A stretch of 58,788 nt of DNA from JBDTNL01 sp039933785. GTDB lineage: Bacteria > Acidobacteriota > Thermoanaerobaculia > Multivoradales > JAGPDF01. The notes beneath the pieces were generated by a model, which was not told the DNA's origin, did not search any database, and saw only the letters and a program-made list of their open reading frames with translations. This document shows positions 7,654 through 15,160 of this stretch, one piece after another. The stretch is from contig JBDTNL010000018.1 of assembly GCA_039933785.1 (NCBI GenBank), positions 1 through 58,788 of the forward strand, read 5' to 3'. The translations under genes and the position numbers were made by a program. Within the stretch, counting starts at the first letter, position 1; each line of letters opens with the position of its first letter.

Positions 7654-8594
7654 AGCTGCGCGTGCCGCCGGAAGTCTCCGGGGTGCGGCTCGATCGATTT
7701 CTGTCGGACGCGCTGGAGCAACCGCGAAATCAAATTCAACGCTGGCTGCGCAACGGCGACTTGCTAGTGGACGGCAAGCTCGCCAAGGTGTCTCAGACGT
7801 TGCGCGGCGGCGAGCTGGTCAGCGGCGACCTGCCGGACCCCGCCGAGCGCGAGACCCTGAGCCCCGAGTCCGGCGACTTGGTCGTCCTCCACGAAGACGA
7901 GTACCTCCTGGTGATCGACAAGCCGCCGGGACTGACCGTGCATCCGGGAGCAGGGCGCAGCCACGGCACGTTGGTCCACCGTCTGCTCGATCGCTATCCG
8001 GAGCTCGCCGGTGTCGGCGGCCCTGGTCGGCCCGGCATCGTGCATCGACTCGACAAGGACACCAGTGGCGTCATGGTGATCGCGCGAACCGCGGCGGCCT
8101 ATCGCTCTTTGACCGCGGCGTTCGCCGCGCGCGGAATCAAAAAGACATACGTGGCTATCGTCTACGGCAACCCGCGGCCCCTGGCTGCCGAGATCTCGGC
8201 CGCGATCGGACGGCACCCGTCGCGACGCACTCAGATGGCCGTACGAGCGAACGGCAAGCCCGGCATCACCAGATACCGAACGGCCGCCGCGCAGCAGGGC
8301 ATCGCCTGGCTCGAGGTCGAGCTGCTCACCGGGCGGACGCACCAGATCCGAGTACACATGAAGCACATCGGCAATCCTTTGGTCGGCGATCCGGTATACG
8401 GCGAAGCGCGATGGCGCGCGCTACCCGTCCCCGTACAGCGAACGCTGCGCGAATTCCCGCGCCCCGCGCTGCATGCCTGGAGCATCGCGTTCCAGCACCC
8501 CGGAAACGCGGCCTTGGTGCGTTTCTCGGCCGCGATTCCAGCGGACCTGAACGAGCTCTGGCTGCAGGTGGCCGGAGAGCCCTTGCCGGCGTAG
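7629..8594 (+). CDS. RluD-family 23S rRNA pseudouridine synthase
   Basis: About 321 residues. An S4 RNA-binding domain (residues 17-75) precedes the pseudouridine synthase domain, whose catalytic signature HRLDKDTSG has D142. LLTGRTHQIRVHMKHIGNPLVGDPVYG near the C-terminus is typical of the RluA/C/D group. RluD modifies helix 69 of 23S rRNA; lspA-rluD adjacency is common in bacteria and favours RluD over RluC. The start is not certain: TTG 7629 lies inside lspA, while TTG 7650 overlaps the lspA stop (TTGA) and has GGAG nine bases upstream. Confidence 0.9.
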   Translation: MASGVERLKLRVPPEVSGVRLDRFLSDALEQPRNQIQRWLRNGDLLVDGKLAKVSQTLRGGELVSGDLPDPAERETLSPESGDLVVLHEDEYLLVIDKPPGLTVHPGAGRSHGTLVHRLLDRYPELAGVGGPGRPGIVHRLDKDTSGVMVIARTAAAYRSLTAAFAARGIKKTYVAIVYGNPRPLAAEISAAIGRHPSRRTQMAVRANGKPGITRYRTAAAQQGIAWLEVELLTGRTHQIRVHMKHIGNPLVGDPVYGEARWRALPVPVQRTLREFPRPALHAWSIAFQHPGNAALVRFSAAIPADLNELWLQVAGEPLPA

Positions 8595-8615
8595 TCCGCC
8601 GGCGAAGGAGCCCGG

Positions 8616-9056
8616 CTACTTCTTGTCGTCTTGCTTGGCTGGCTTCTCGTCGGGCTTGTTGCCGGTCATCTCGACTTTGCCCTTGAAGAAGGCGCCTTCG
8701 GCGATGACGACGCGCGGCGCCGAGACATCGCCCTCGAGCGATCCTGAGGCGAGCACCTCGACGCGCTCGAGACCGCGAATGTTGCCCAGGACTTTCCCCG
8801 CGACGCGAATCGTGCGTGCGGAGATCTCGCCCTTGACCAGACCCGCGGAGCCCACCACCGCGTTGCCTTCGACGCGAATCTCGCCCTCGAGCTCGCCCTC
8901 GATCACCACCTCGGTCGGACCGGAGATCTTGCCCGTGACCTTGCTGCCCGCAGCGACGAGAGTCGAGACGCGGCCTCCGCTTGGCTGCACCGGGCTTACC
9001 GGGCTGGGACTACTGGTGGGTTTGGCGGGCTGCTGCTCACGGCCGAACAAAGACAT
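8616..9056 (-). CDS. Bactofilin
   Basis: A 146-residue cytoskeletal protein of the bactofilin (DUF583) family. These polymerise without nucleotide, often at the membrane, and influence cell shape or polarity. A flexible Pro/Ser-rich N-terminus (MSLFGREQQPA and following) precedes a beta-helical core made of short repeats (VTGKISGPTEVVIEGELEG; IRVEGNAVVG; VRVAGKVLGNIRG-like turns) and a charged Lys/Asp tail. ATG 9056 is chosen because AGGGAG lies six bases upstream; the frame is open to 9080. It begins 38 bases after tRNA-Gly(CCC) on the same strand. Confidence 0.88.
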   Translation of the reverse strand: MSLFGREQQPAKPTSSPSPVSPVQPSGGRVSTLVAAGSKVTGKISGPTEVVIEGELEGEIRVEGNAVVGSAGLVKGEISARTIRVAGKVLGNIRGLERVEVLASGSLEGDVSAPRVVIAEGAFFKGKVEMTGNKPDEKPAKQDDKK

Positions 9057-9093
9057 CGAAGGCTCCCTTGAAGCTTTCACGAAAAAGTCGCGC

Positions 9094-9169
9094 TGGAGCG
9101 GGCAACGGGACTCGAACCCGCGACATCAAGCTTGGGAAGCTTGCACTCTACCAGCTGAGTTATGCCCGC
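9094..9169 (-). tRNA. tRNA-Gly (CCC)
   Basis: Acceptor GCGGGCA pairs with TGCCCGC. The anticodon stem CAAGC/GCTTG holds loop TTCCCAA, so the anticodon is CCC. The discriminator is T and CCA is encoded at 9094-9096. It lies just upstream of the bactofilin gene and just downstream of a strong promoter. Confidence 0.96.
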
Positions 9170-9194
9170 TCACTGGCATTCGCGATGCGGACGG

Positions 9195-9223
9195 AATGTA
9201 GCCCAGCGAGGGTGTGGGGTCAA
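9195..9223 (-). promoter_or_regulatory. Promoter of tRNA-Gly(CCC) (and possibly bactofilin)
   Basis: On the minus strand TTGACC (9218-9223) is followed after exactly 17 bases by TACATT (9195-9200). Predicted start is near 9188, about 19 bases before the tRNA 5' end. No terminator is apparent between the tRNA and the bactofilin start at 9056, so read-through is possible. Confidence 0.75.
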
Positions 9224-9230
9224 GCAACAC

Positions 9231-9258
9231 TTGCGCCGCCGCACCGGCCCGCTATACT
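9231..9258 (+). promoter_or_regulatory. Promoter of the small gene at 9268
   Basis: TTGCGC (9231-9236), 16-base spacer, TATACT (9253-9258). Predicted start is near 9265, only a few bases before ATG 9268. Its -35 is 7 bases from the -35 of the oppositely directed tRNA-Gly promoter. Confidence 0.65.
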
Positions 9259-9267
9259 GAACGCGAC

Positions 9268-9543
9268 ATGTCCGGCAAGGGCACGACTGAGATGCCGAAT
9301 TCGCTGTACTTCTTCCCCGATCGCGAAACCACCGAAGAACAGCTTCGCGCCGTGCTCGCCAGTGGCACGCGCGCCGAGCGCGCCGCCATGATCTCGCAGA
9401 TGCTGCGCTACGCTCAGTGGGACGACCTCTGGACCTATGTGAGCCGCGACGAAGTGCGCGAAATTTTCGGCGAGCTCGACTTGCCCGAGAACCTGCGGGT
9501 CGCCTGGGGTCGTATGCTCAAGGTCGAAGCGCCGGTCGGCTGA
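9268..9543 (+). CDS. Small conserved-looking protein, unknown function
   Basis: A 91-residue soluble, mostly helical protein. The central segment LRAVLASGTRAERAAMISQM resembles an armadillo/HEAT-like helix pair, followed by RYAQWDDLWTYV and FGELDLPENLRVAWGRML. No catalytic motif or named family is recognised. Two starts are possible: ATG 9268, almost leaderless from the promoter at 9231-9258, or ATG 9292 (83 residues) with AAGGG ten bases upstream. Its 3' end overlaps the convergent glutaminyl cyclase gene by 26 bases. The clean promoter argues that it is real. Confidence 0.7.
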   Translation: MSGKGTTEMPNSLYFFPDRETTEEQLRAVLASGTRAERAAMISQMLRYAQWDDLWTYVSRDEVREIFGELDLPENLRVAWGRMLKVEAPVG

Positions 9544-10378
9544 CGAAGTCAACCTCGAACAATTTCGGCCATAGCTTTCCGGTAATCAGGAACACCTTCC
9601 GCGAGGCATCGTAGGCGATGCCATTCAAGACATCCACGCGGGTGCGCTCGTTCATGGCGAGCAGCCCCGAAGCATCGATGACCGCCTCGACCCGCCCGCT
9701 CTGCGGGTCGATGCGCAAGATAGTGTCGCTCTGCCAGACGTTGGCGAAGATCTTTCCGTTCACCCACTCGAGCTCGTTTAGATAGTCGCGCGGCCGGCCC
9801 TCGATCGTCACTTTGTGGCGGGCCAGGACCGCCAGCGTTTTGGCGTCGCGCACGGTGAGGGTATCGCTGCCGTCGCTCATCCAAAGCGCGCTTCCATCCC
9901 AGGTCAAACCCCAGCCCTCGCCCTCGTAGCGCGGCGCCGAGAGCGGAGCGAAGTCGCGCCGAGAATAGACGAAGGCCTGTCCTTCGCGCCAAGTGAGCTG
10001 GACGAGGCGGTCTCCGGCCAGTGCCAAGCCCTCGCCGAAGTACTTCGCATCGAGCTCCACCCGACGCACGGCGCGCCCGCTTTCGAGCTCCACTTCGAGC
10101 AGCGCGGACGAGCCGTACTCCCCCACGCTTTCGTACAGCGTCCCGTCGCTCCAGACCAAGCCCTGGGTGAAGGACTTGGGGTCGTGCGGCCAACTCGCAC
10201 GCACGCGCACGACGAGATGTTCGACCGCGCTCGAGCTCTTGACCGGCGCGTTCACAGTCACCGGAGGTTTTGGGCTGTCCGCGGCATCGCAGTTCAAGGG
10301 ACCGACGCAGAGCAACGCGATCGCGATCCGCGCGGCGCGCGTCGAGCAGAGCGCTTGGCGCGTGGCGGTCAATGCCAC
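9518..10378 (-). CDS. Glutaminyl-peptide cyclotransferase, secreted
   Basis: A 286-residue protein of the plant/bacterial-type glutaminyl cyclase family (five-bladed beta-propeller), which turns N-terminal Gln into pyroglutamate. Family features: FTQGLVW, LYESVGEYGSSAL, YFGEGLAL, a GEGWGLTWDG blade and NELEWVNGKIFANVWQ. An N-terminal hydrophobic segment (about residues 17-28) followed by GPLNCDAADS implies export; the Cys could be a poor lipobox. GTG 10378 is the start because it overlaps the end of the zinc metalloprotease gene by 10 bases; the long frame upstream is that gene read out of frame. Paired with a secreted protease, it may cap peptides or its partner's N-terminus. Confidence 0.88.
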   Translation of the reverse strand: MALTATRQALCSTRAARIAIALLCVGPLNCDAADSPKPPVTVNAPVKSSSAVEHLVVRVRASWPHDPKSFTQGLVWSDGTLYESVGEYGSSALLEVELESGRAVRRVELDAKYFGEGLALAGDRLVQLTWREGQAFVYSRRDFAPLSAPRYEGEGWGLTWDGSALWMSDGSDTLTVRDAKTLAVLARHKVTIEGRPRDYLNELEWVNGKIFANVWQSDTILRIDPQSGRVEAVIDASGLLAMNERTRVDVLNGIAYDASRKVFLITGKLWPKLFEVDFVSRPALRP

Positions 10379-12894
10379 TGCGGACCCTCGAGGTCGCCGA
10401 GGCCGCAGTCGCCGAGACCACCCGCCGCGCCAATGGGATCCCCCGGCGGCGGTGCGAGAGCTGGCGTCGGAGCCGGTGCCGCATCGCGCGGGCGCGTCAG
10501 GTGGGCCGCAATGGTCCGTCGCATGCTGCTTTGAGCGGCGCGGTCGGCGGCCGGCGCTGCCGAAGCGTTCAGCCGCGAGGCCAGTCCCTCGAGGGCAGCA
10601 TCGACGCGGGCGCGCACCCGCATCGGCGCCTCCGCGTTCTCCGCCAAGCGGACCATGCCCGAGACGATCTCCTGCTGAATGACCCGGCGCAATTCCCCTT
10701 GGCGTGGCGCCGCAACTGCGGCACCGGAGAATCCGGTCTTGATCAGGGCGTCGAGGACCTCCTCGAGGCCAGGCAGATTGGCATCGCGGCGGTGGAAGTC
10801 GACCAGTCGCGCCGCACGCTCGCTCTGCAGAAGAGCATCCACCGCCATGCGCGACGCCGTAGACGCGGCGCCCAGGGCGTCGAATACGGGGGCCGTCGAA
10901 TGCTGAAAGGCCTCGCGGCCATCGGTCTCTTCGAAGGCGCGCGGCACCAACACGGCGAGCGCGGGCTCGGGAAGATCCAGCGTGTCGGGTGAGAGCACCG
11001 AAAGGATTGCCTCGAGCGCCGCCCGCTGAGTCGGCGCCGGGATCATGCTCGCCGGTGGCTGACCGTCGCCGCGCACGGAATAGGAATAGTCGAGTCCGCC
11101 GACCGTCTTGGCGGCGCGGGTGAGCTCGTAGCGATGATGAAAATAGAGCGGCGCCAGCACCTCCTGCAGCGTGGAGAGCGGCACACCGGGCCGGACGTTG
11201 TGTTCGCCGAAGTGGGCGAGCGCGATCTTTCGTACCGCGAGCTCGTGGCGGAGTCCCTCGGCCGGATCGGAGCCGTTGTCCCACAATGCCGCGTTCGGGT
11301 TCGCGGCTCCGGCGGGCCGAGCGTCTTCATCGGTGAGGAAGCGCATGCCGTTGGAGGTCCCCTGACGGAGGATGGTTTCGAGCTCGGCGGCTTCATCGGC
11401 GCCGGGCGCGATTTGGGTATACGCGTAGCGAGTTGCCTGCACGTCCCACGGCCCCACTCCGACGCCATAGGCGTGCGAGAGATCGAGGTCGCCGGCCGGA
11501 GTGATGTCGACTTGCGGCGCCGGATAGTCCATCACCGACGCGCGCCCCCAGGTGCTGGCCGCGAAGTTGTGCGCGAAGCCGAGCGTGTGCCCGACTTCGT
11601 GCGCCGCCAGCTGACGAATCCGGGTGAGCGCGACTTGCACCGGGTCGTCGGCGCCGCCGGTCCCGGTCTTGTCCGTGCCGACCAAACCCTCGAGCAGAGT
11701 GCGGTCCTGACGGATGCGGAGTGCGTCCAACACCACGTGCCCCTTGAGCATCTCGCCCGTCCGCGGATCGACCACCCCGCCGCCGTACGACCAGCCGCGC
11801 GTCGAGCGCTGCACCCACTCGACGACGTTGTAGCGCACGTCCAACGGATGCGCGCCCGGCGGCAGCAGCTCGACGCGGAAGGCATCGATGAATCCCGCGG
11901 CGTCGAAGGCCTTGGCCCACCACGAAGTGCCTTCGATTAGCGCCGAGCGAATGGGCTCGGGAGTCGCGGGGTCGACGTAGTAGACGATCGGCTTCTTCAC
12001 CCGCGACCGCGCGGCCGTGGGATCGAGCTTCTCGAGGCGATGGCGCACGATCCATTTCCGCGTGAGTTGAGCCGAGACCGGAACCCCGTAGTCCAGGAAC
12101 GTGACCGAGAACGAGCTCGAACGTGGATCGAACGCGCGCGGGTGGTAGCCGTCGTCGGGCAGTCGAATCAGCGAGTGATGCTGCACCAGCGTCAAAGCGC
12201 CGGGGTCCGGCAAGGTGGCGCGCATCTCCGCGCCGGGCTCGTGCCCGGTGTAGGTGAGCAGCGCCTCGAACTCGAGATTGTCCGGGAACGACAGACAATG
12301 CGAGACGTCGAGAGCGCTGCGACCCTCTTCGAGGGAATAGCTGCCCTGCCCCGCCGTGCGCAATGTGGCGACGATGCCGTGCGCATCGCGAACCAAAAAC
12401 GAGGTGATATCGACCAGGGCGCGGCCGTCGCTGTCGAGCGCCGCGATTTCGCCGCCCCAGAGCACCGAGGTGCCGAACGACTGGCGGATGGCATTCACCT
12501 CCGCCGGATTGTCGGTCAACGCGCGATAGCCGAGGTTCGGCGCCTCGATCAGTAGGCGTCCGCCCAGCCGTCGAAAGTCCACTACACGCGTGTTGCCGAT
12601 CTGGCCGCGATCGAGACCGACCGGATTCGACCCCATGCCGGTGGTGATGCCCTCGATGTAGAGGTATCGGCCGACCTCCCCGCTTGCCGCGCTGGAGGCG
12701 GGCAGCTCCAACCACAGGTGACCGCGTTGGCGATCGAGATAAAGCGGCAGGAGCCCTTCGCGGCGCTCCAGGCCTTCGATCTTCTTGGCCACGGCGGGCA
12801 GGGGATCGGCGACGGCAGGCAGGCTGGTTGCGGCCCAGGCGAGTACGCAGGCGGCGGCATGGAGCAACGGACGTGGAATTCGAATTGGGCGCAC
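10369..12894 (-). CDS. Secreted zinc-dependent metalloprotease (DUF4953/DUF5117 type)
   Basis: An 841-residue exported protein. A signal peptide (residues 1-30, ending near PAVADP) is followed by a DUF5117-like N-terminal region and a metzincin-like core: HEVGHTLGFAH at 432-442 supplies three zinc ligands and the catalytic Glu, with SVMDYPAP as the Met-turn about 15 residues later. A Trp/Gly-rich WGRASVMD and a helical C-terminal region complete the family layout. The very end is odd: a Pro/Ala linker followed by a GGLGDCGLGD segment. GTG 12894 is chosen because AAGGAGG lies five bases upstream; the frame is open to 13005. Family members are periplasmic or extracellular; the substrate is unknown. 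Confidence 0.88.
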   Translation of the reverse strand: MRPIRIPRPLLHAAACVLAWAATSLPAVADPLPAVAKKIEGLERREGLLPLYLDRQRGHLWLELPASSAASGEVGRYLYIEGITTGMGSNPVGLDRGQIGNTRVVDFRRLGGRLLIEAPNLGYRALTDNPAEVNAIRQSFGTSVLWGGEIAALDSDGRALVDITSFLVRDAHGIVATLRTAGQGSYSLEEGRSALDVSHCLSFPDNLEFEALLTYTGHEPGAEMRATLPDPGALTLVQHHSLIRLPDDGYHPRAFDPRSSSFSVTFLDYGVPVSAQLTRKWIVRHRLEKLDPTAARSRVKKPIVYYVDPATPEPIRSALIEGTSWWAKAFDAAGFIDAFRVELLPPGAHPLDVRYNVVEWVQRSTRGWSYGGGVVDPRTGEMLKGHVVLDALRIRQDRTLLEGLVGTDKTGTGGADDPVQVALTRIRQLAAHEVGHTLGFAHNFAASTWGRASVMDYPAPQVDITPAGDLDLSHAYGVGVGPWDVQATRYAYTQIAPGADEAAELETILRQGTSNGMRFLTDEDARPAGAANPNAALWDNGSDPAEGLRHELAVRKIALAHFGEHNVRPGVPLSTLQEVLAPLYFHHRYELTRAAKTVGGLDYSYSVRGDGQPPASMIPAPTQRAALEAILSVLSPDTLDLPEPALAVLVPRAFEETDGREAFQHSTAPVFDALGAASTASRMAVDALLQSERAARLVDFHRRDANLPGLEEVLDALIKTGFSGAAVAAPRQGELRRVIQQEIVSGMVRLAENAEAPMRVRARVDAALEGLASRLNASAAPAADRAAQSSMRRTIAAHLTRPRDAAPAPTPALAPPPGDPIGAAGGLGDCGLGDLEGPQWH

Positions 12895-12929
12895 GGAAAC
12901 CTCCTTGGTGAGCTGCTGAGGATGTGATC

Positions 12930-13661
12930 CTAACTTGTCGCAGAGAACGTTTGCGGTAGCCGACGCTGTCCGAGTCGCGACGCGATCCACGATCCCAGGC
13001 CGCAAGTGGCGAGCGCCCAGATCAAACCCACAAGCTGCGACAAGGCAAGACCGAGCCAGGAGAAGGTGGATGGGTTCGCGAGCACGGTTCGGACGAGCAC
13101 GAACAAATCGTCGCCGCGCAGGTCGGTCGCGGCCCGCCAGGGCGCTAGGTGAGTGACCACGATCGAGCCGATCTCATAGGCATCGCCGGTCAGCGAGACA
13201 ATCGGGGCGAGAGCCAAGGGAAGCGCGACGCCGAACAGCCACGCCTGCTCGGCGCGGGCGGCGCGCCGGAGCAGCCAGACGCCGGGAAACAGGGTCAGAA
13301 TGAAAGGCGCGAAGTCGGTCGCGAGGTAGGTCAGATCGCTGCCCTGGGTGTCGAACCCCGATAGTCGTCCCGCGTACTCGCCGCCCGCGCTCACGAAGGG
13401 CAGGAACTTGGCCAGCGCGGCGCCGCCGTACAGCGGCGCGATCTCCAAGCGGTGAACTTCTCCACCCGTCGCTGCACACCCGGCCGCGTGGAGAAGCTCG
13501 TGGACCGGAACGTAGAGCCACCAGCCGGCGAGCAATCCCAGGCCGGTTGCGATCAGTCGCTTCGCGCCCCCGGCCAGGACTTGGTCGAGGCCGCGGAGCG
13601 CGTCGACGAAGGGCGAGGTGAAGAAATCGCGGACATCTTGGGCGAGGGTCGTCGAGCTCAC
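12930..13661 (-). CDS. Membrane protein with HExxH motif (putative zinc metallopeptidase)
   Basis: About 243 residues with roughly five predicted membrane segments. The first carries HELLHAAG (H54, E55, H58) in the form YVPVHELLHAAGC, as in intramembrane or membrane-bound M50-like and DUF3267-like proteins. No clear second-site NPDG or LDG motif is visible, so proteolysis is an inference. The start chosen is GTG 13661, which overlaps the preceding lipoprotein stop (GTGA) and has GAAGG just upstream; a TTG at 13688 is the other option. It is followed after 35 bases by the secreted zinc protease. Confidence 0.65.
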   Translation of the reverse strand: MSSTTLAQDVRDFFTSPFVDALRGLDQVLAGGAKRLIATGLGLLAGWWLYVPVHELLHAAGCAATGGEVHRLEIAPLYGGAALAKFLPFVSAGGEYAGRLSGFDTQGSDLTYLATDFAPFILTLFPGVWLLRRAARAEQAWLFGVALPLALAPIVSLTGDAYEIGSIVVTHLAPWRAATDLRGDDLFVLVRTVLANPSTFSWLGLALSQLVGLIWALATCGLGSWIASRLGQRRLPQTFSATS

Positions 13662-15160
13662 TTCGCCTTCGGCGGTGTCGGTGTCCAAACCACCGGCGTC
13701 GCGAGCACGGTCCGTCCGTCGGGGAGCAGGAAGCTCGCCGAGAGCGTGATCTGCGCGTTGCGGTCCCTCGGTTTGAATTCGATCGGACCGGTCTCGAGCT
13801 TGCCCGCGCCCTCGAGGATGGGCAGGTACAGACGTAAGCGTTCCGGGCTCCGCAACGCCTCGATGTCCACCTTGTCCGAGCCTTTGCGCAGGAGCTCGAA
13901 GCGCGGGAACGCGCCCGCTTGCACCGTGCCGAGCAAGCCGCCGTCCGTGCTGACCTCGACGAAATTGTTGTTCAGCATCGCGATGTCGCTGCGCTCGTCG
14001 TTGCGGTTTTCGATCGCCACCTTGAAGACCCAGTGTTGAGAATTGCGATCCAGAGCCTCGGCCGATAGCAGTAGGTCCAAGGTCGGCGGCTGCGCGGCGA
14101 GCGCGTCACCGAGCTGCGAGATCGTCGGCGTGAGCCGCTCGGTCGGAGTGGGCAGACGGTAGAAGACCTGACCGAGGTAGCGCGGGGTGGCGACCTCCTG
14201 GATGTGCTTGCGCAGACTCTGTAGATACGTCGGCCCGGTGCCAACGACGCGCACTGAGTCGCCGCGCGCTACCTTCCACGAGCCGACCTCGGTCGCACCT
14301 TCGACGTGGAATCCATACACCTCGCGGTCGAGGCCTTCGAGCGTGAAACCGCCTTCGAGCTTCAATCGGGGATTGAGCGCCAGATCGCGCAACGACATCT
14401 CGGTCGTCGATTCGAGGGTGTCGCCGCCGGCGCTGCGGTGGCTTGCGGTGCCGAGCAGGACGACGCCGATTCTGTAGGGCCGCTTCAGCGCCTCGGCGCG
14501 CTGTACGTTCCGCACCACTTCCTGAAAGTCCCAGGCCTTGGTGTCTTCCCCCTGGCCGGGCCGCTGCCCGTAGAGGAAGACCACCGAATAGTCGACGGCG
14601 CGAGCTACCTTGGCCACGGCCTCGTCCTGCAGCGAGGTCCGACCTACGCTCACCGAGAGGAACAGCGGCTTGGGAAGCACGCCTCGGATGGCGCGCAACC
14701 CTTGTGCGTACGAAACCAAGTTGCCGGTCGCTGCGAGATCGAGATGCACGCCGATCGGGAACAGCCCGCGCGCCTCGGCGTCGAGCTGGAGTCGCCGGAG
14801 CTCCGCGGCCAGACGCGTACCGGCGGCCTTGGAATCGCCAAGGACTACCGGCCATTGCCCCGAGACGACCAGTGTCACGGGCATCTGGCCCCGCAGCGGG
14901 GCGAGCTTCGCGATGCGCACCTGCGGCGTCGATCCGTTCCACTCCACTTCCCCGGCGGCGAGGAACACTTCCTGAACGCCGAGAGTCCGCGTCGCGGCCA
15001 AGTCGAGAGCATCCAGAGTCGCCGGATCGCCCCAGACGACGGTGCCGGGGGGTTTGTCGGGCCGCCCCCAGCTGCCGAAGCAGCCGGTAAGCCCAATAAG
15101 CCCGGCAATCACAAGTGTGGCGCCGATCGCTTGATGAAGCTGGTAGCGTTTCATAGGCAC
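13658..15160 (-). CDS. Lipoprotein resembling DUF3142
   Basis: About 500 residues. The N-terminus is a lipoprotein signal with lipobox LTGC (Cys near residue 27). The middle (about 95-290) looks like an alpha/beta-barrel: FPIGVHLDLAATGNLVSYAQ, LFLSVSVG and YGFHVEGATEVGS resemble the strands of DUF3142, a family related to glycoside-hydrolase-like barrels. The C-terminal 150 residues are beta-rich (NNNFVEVSTDGG and LPDGRTVLATPVVW) and probably form an immunoglobulin-like domain. Catalytic residues cannot be named. The start, GTG 15160 or ATG 15154, overlaps the kinase stop, and its own stop overlaps the next start. Confidence 0.62.
   Translation of the reverse strand: MPMKRYQLHQAIGATLVIAGLIGLTGCFGSWGRPDKPPGTVVWGDPATLDALDLAATRTLGVQEVFLAAGEVEWNGSTPQVRIAKLAPLRGQMPVTLVVSGQWPVVLGDSKAAGTRLAAELRRLQLDAEARGLFPIGVHLDLAATGNLVSYAQGLRAIRGVLPKPLFLSVSVGRTSLQDEAVAKVARAVDYSVVFLYGQRPGQGEDTKAWDFQEVVRNVQRAEALKRPYRIGVVLLGTASHRSAGGDTLESTTEMSLRDLALNPRLKLEGGFTLEGLDREVYGFHVEGATEVGSWKVARGDSVRVVGTGPTYLQSLRKHIQEVATPRYLGQVFYRLPTPTERLTPTISQLGDALAAQPPTLDLLLSAEALDRNSQHWVFKVAIENRNDERSDIAMLNNNFVEVSTDGGLLGTVQAGAFPRFELLRKGSDKVDIEALRSPERLRLYLPILEGAGKLETGPIEFKPRDRNAQITLSASFLLPDGRTVLATPVVWTPTPPKAK

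Noticed and set aside
10379..11284. 302-codon upstream extension of the glutaminyl cyclase frame
   Set aside because: It is the zinc metalloprotease read out of frame; GTG 10378 begins the hydrophobic export signal.
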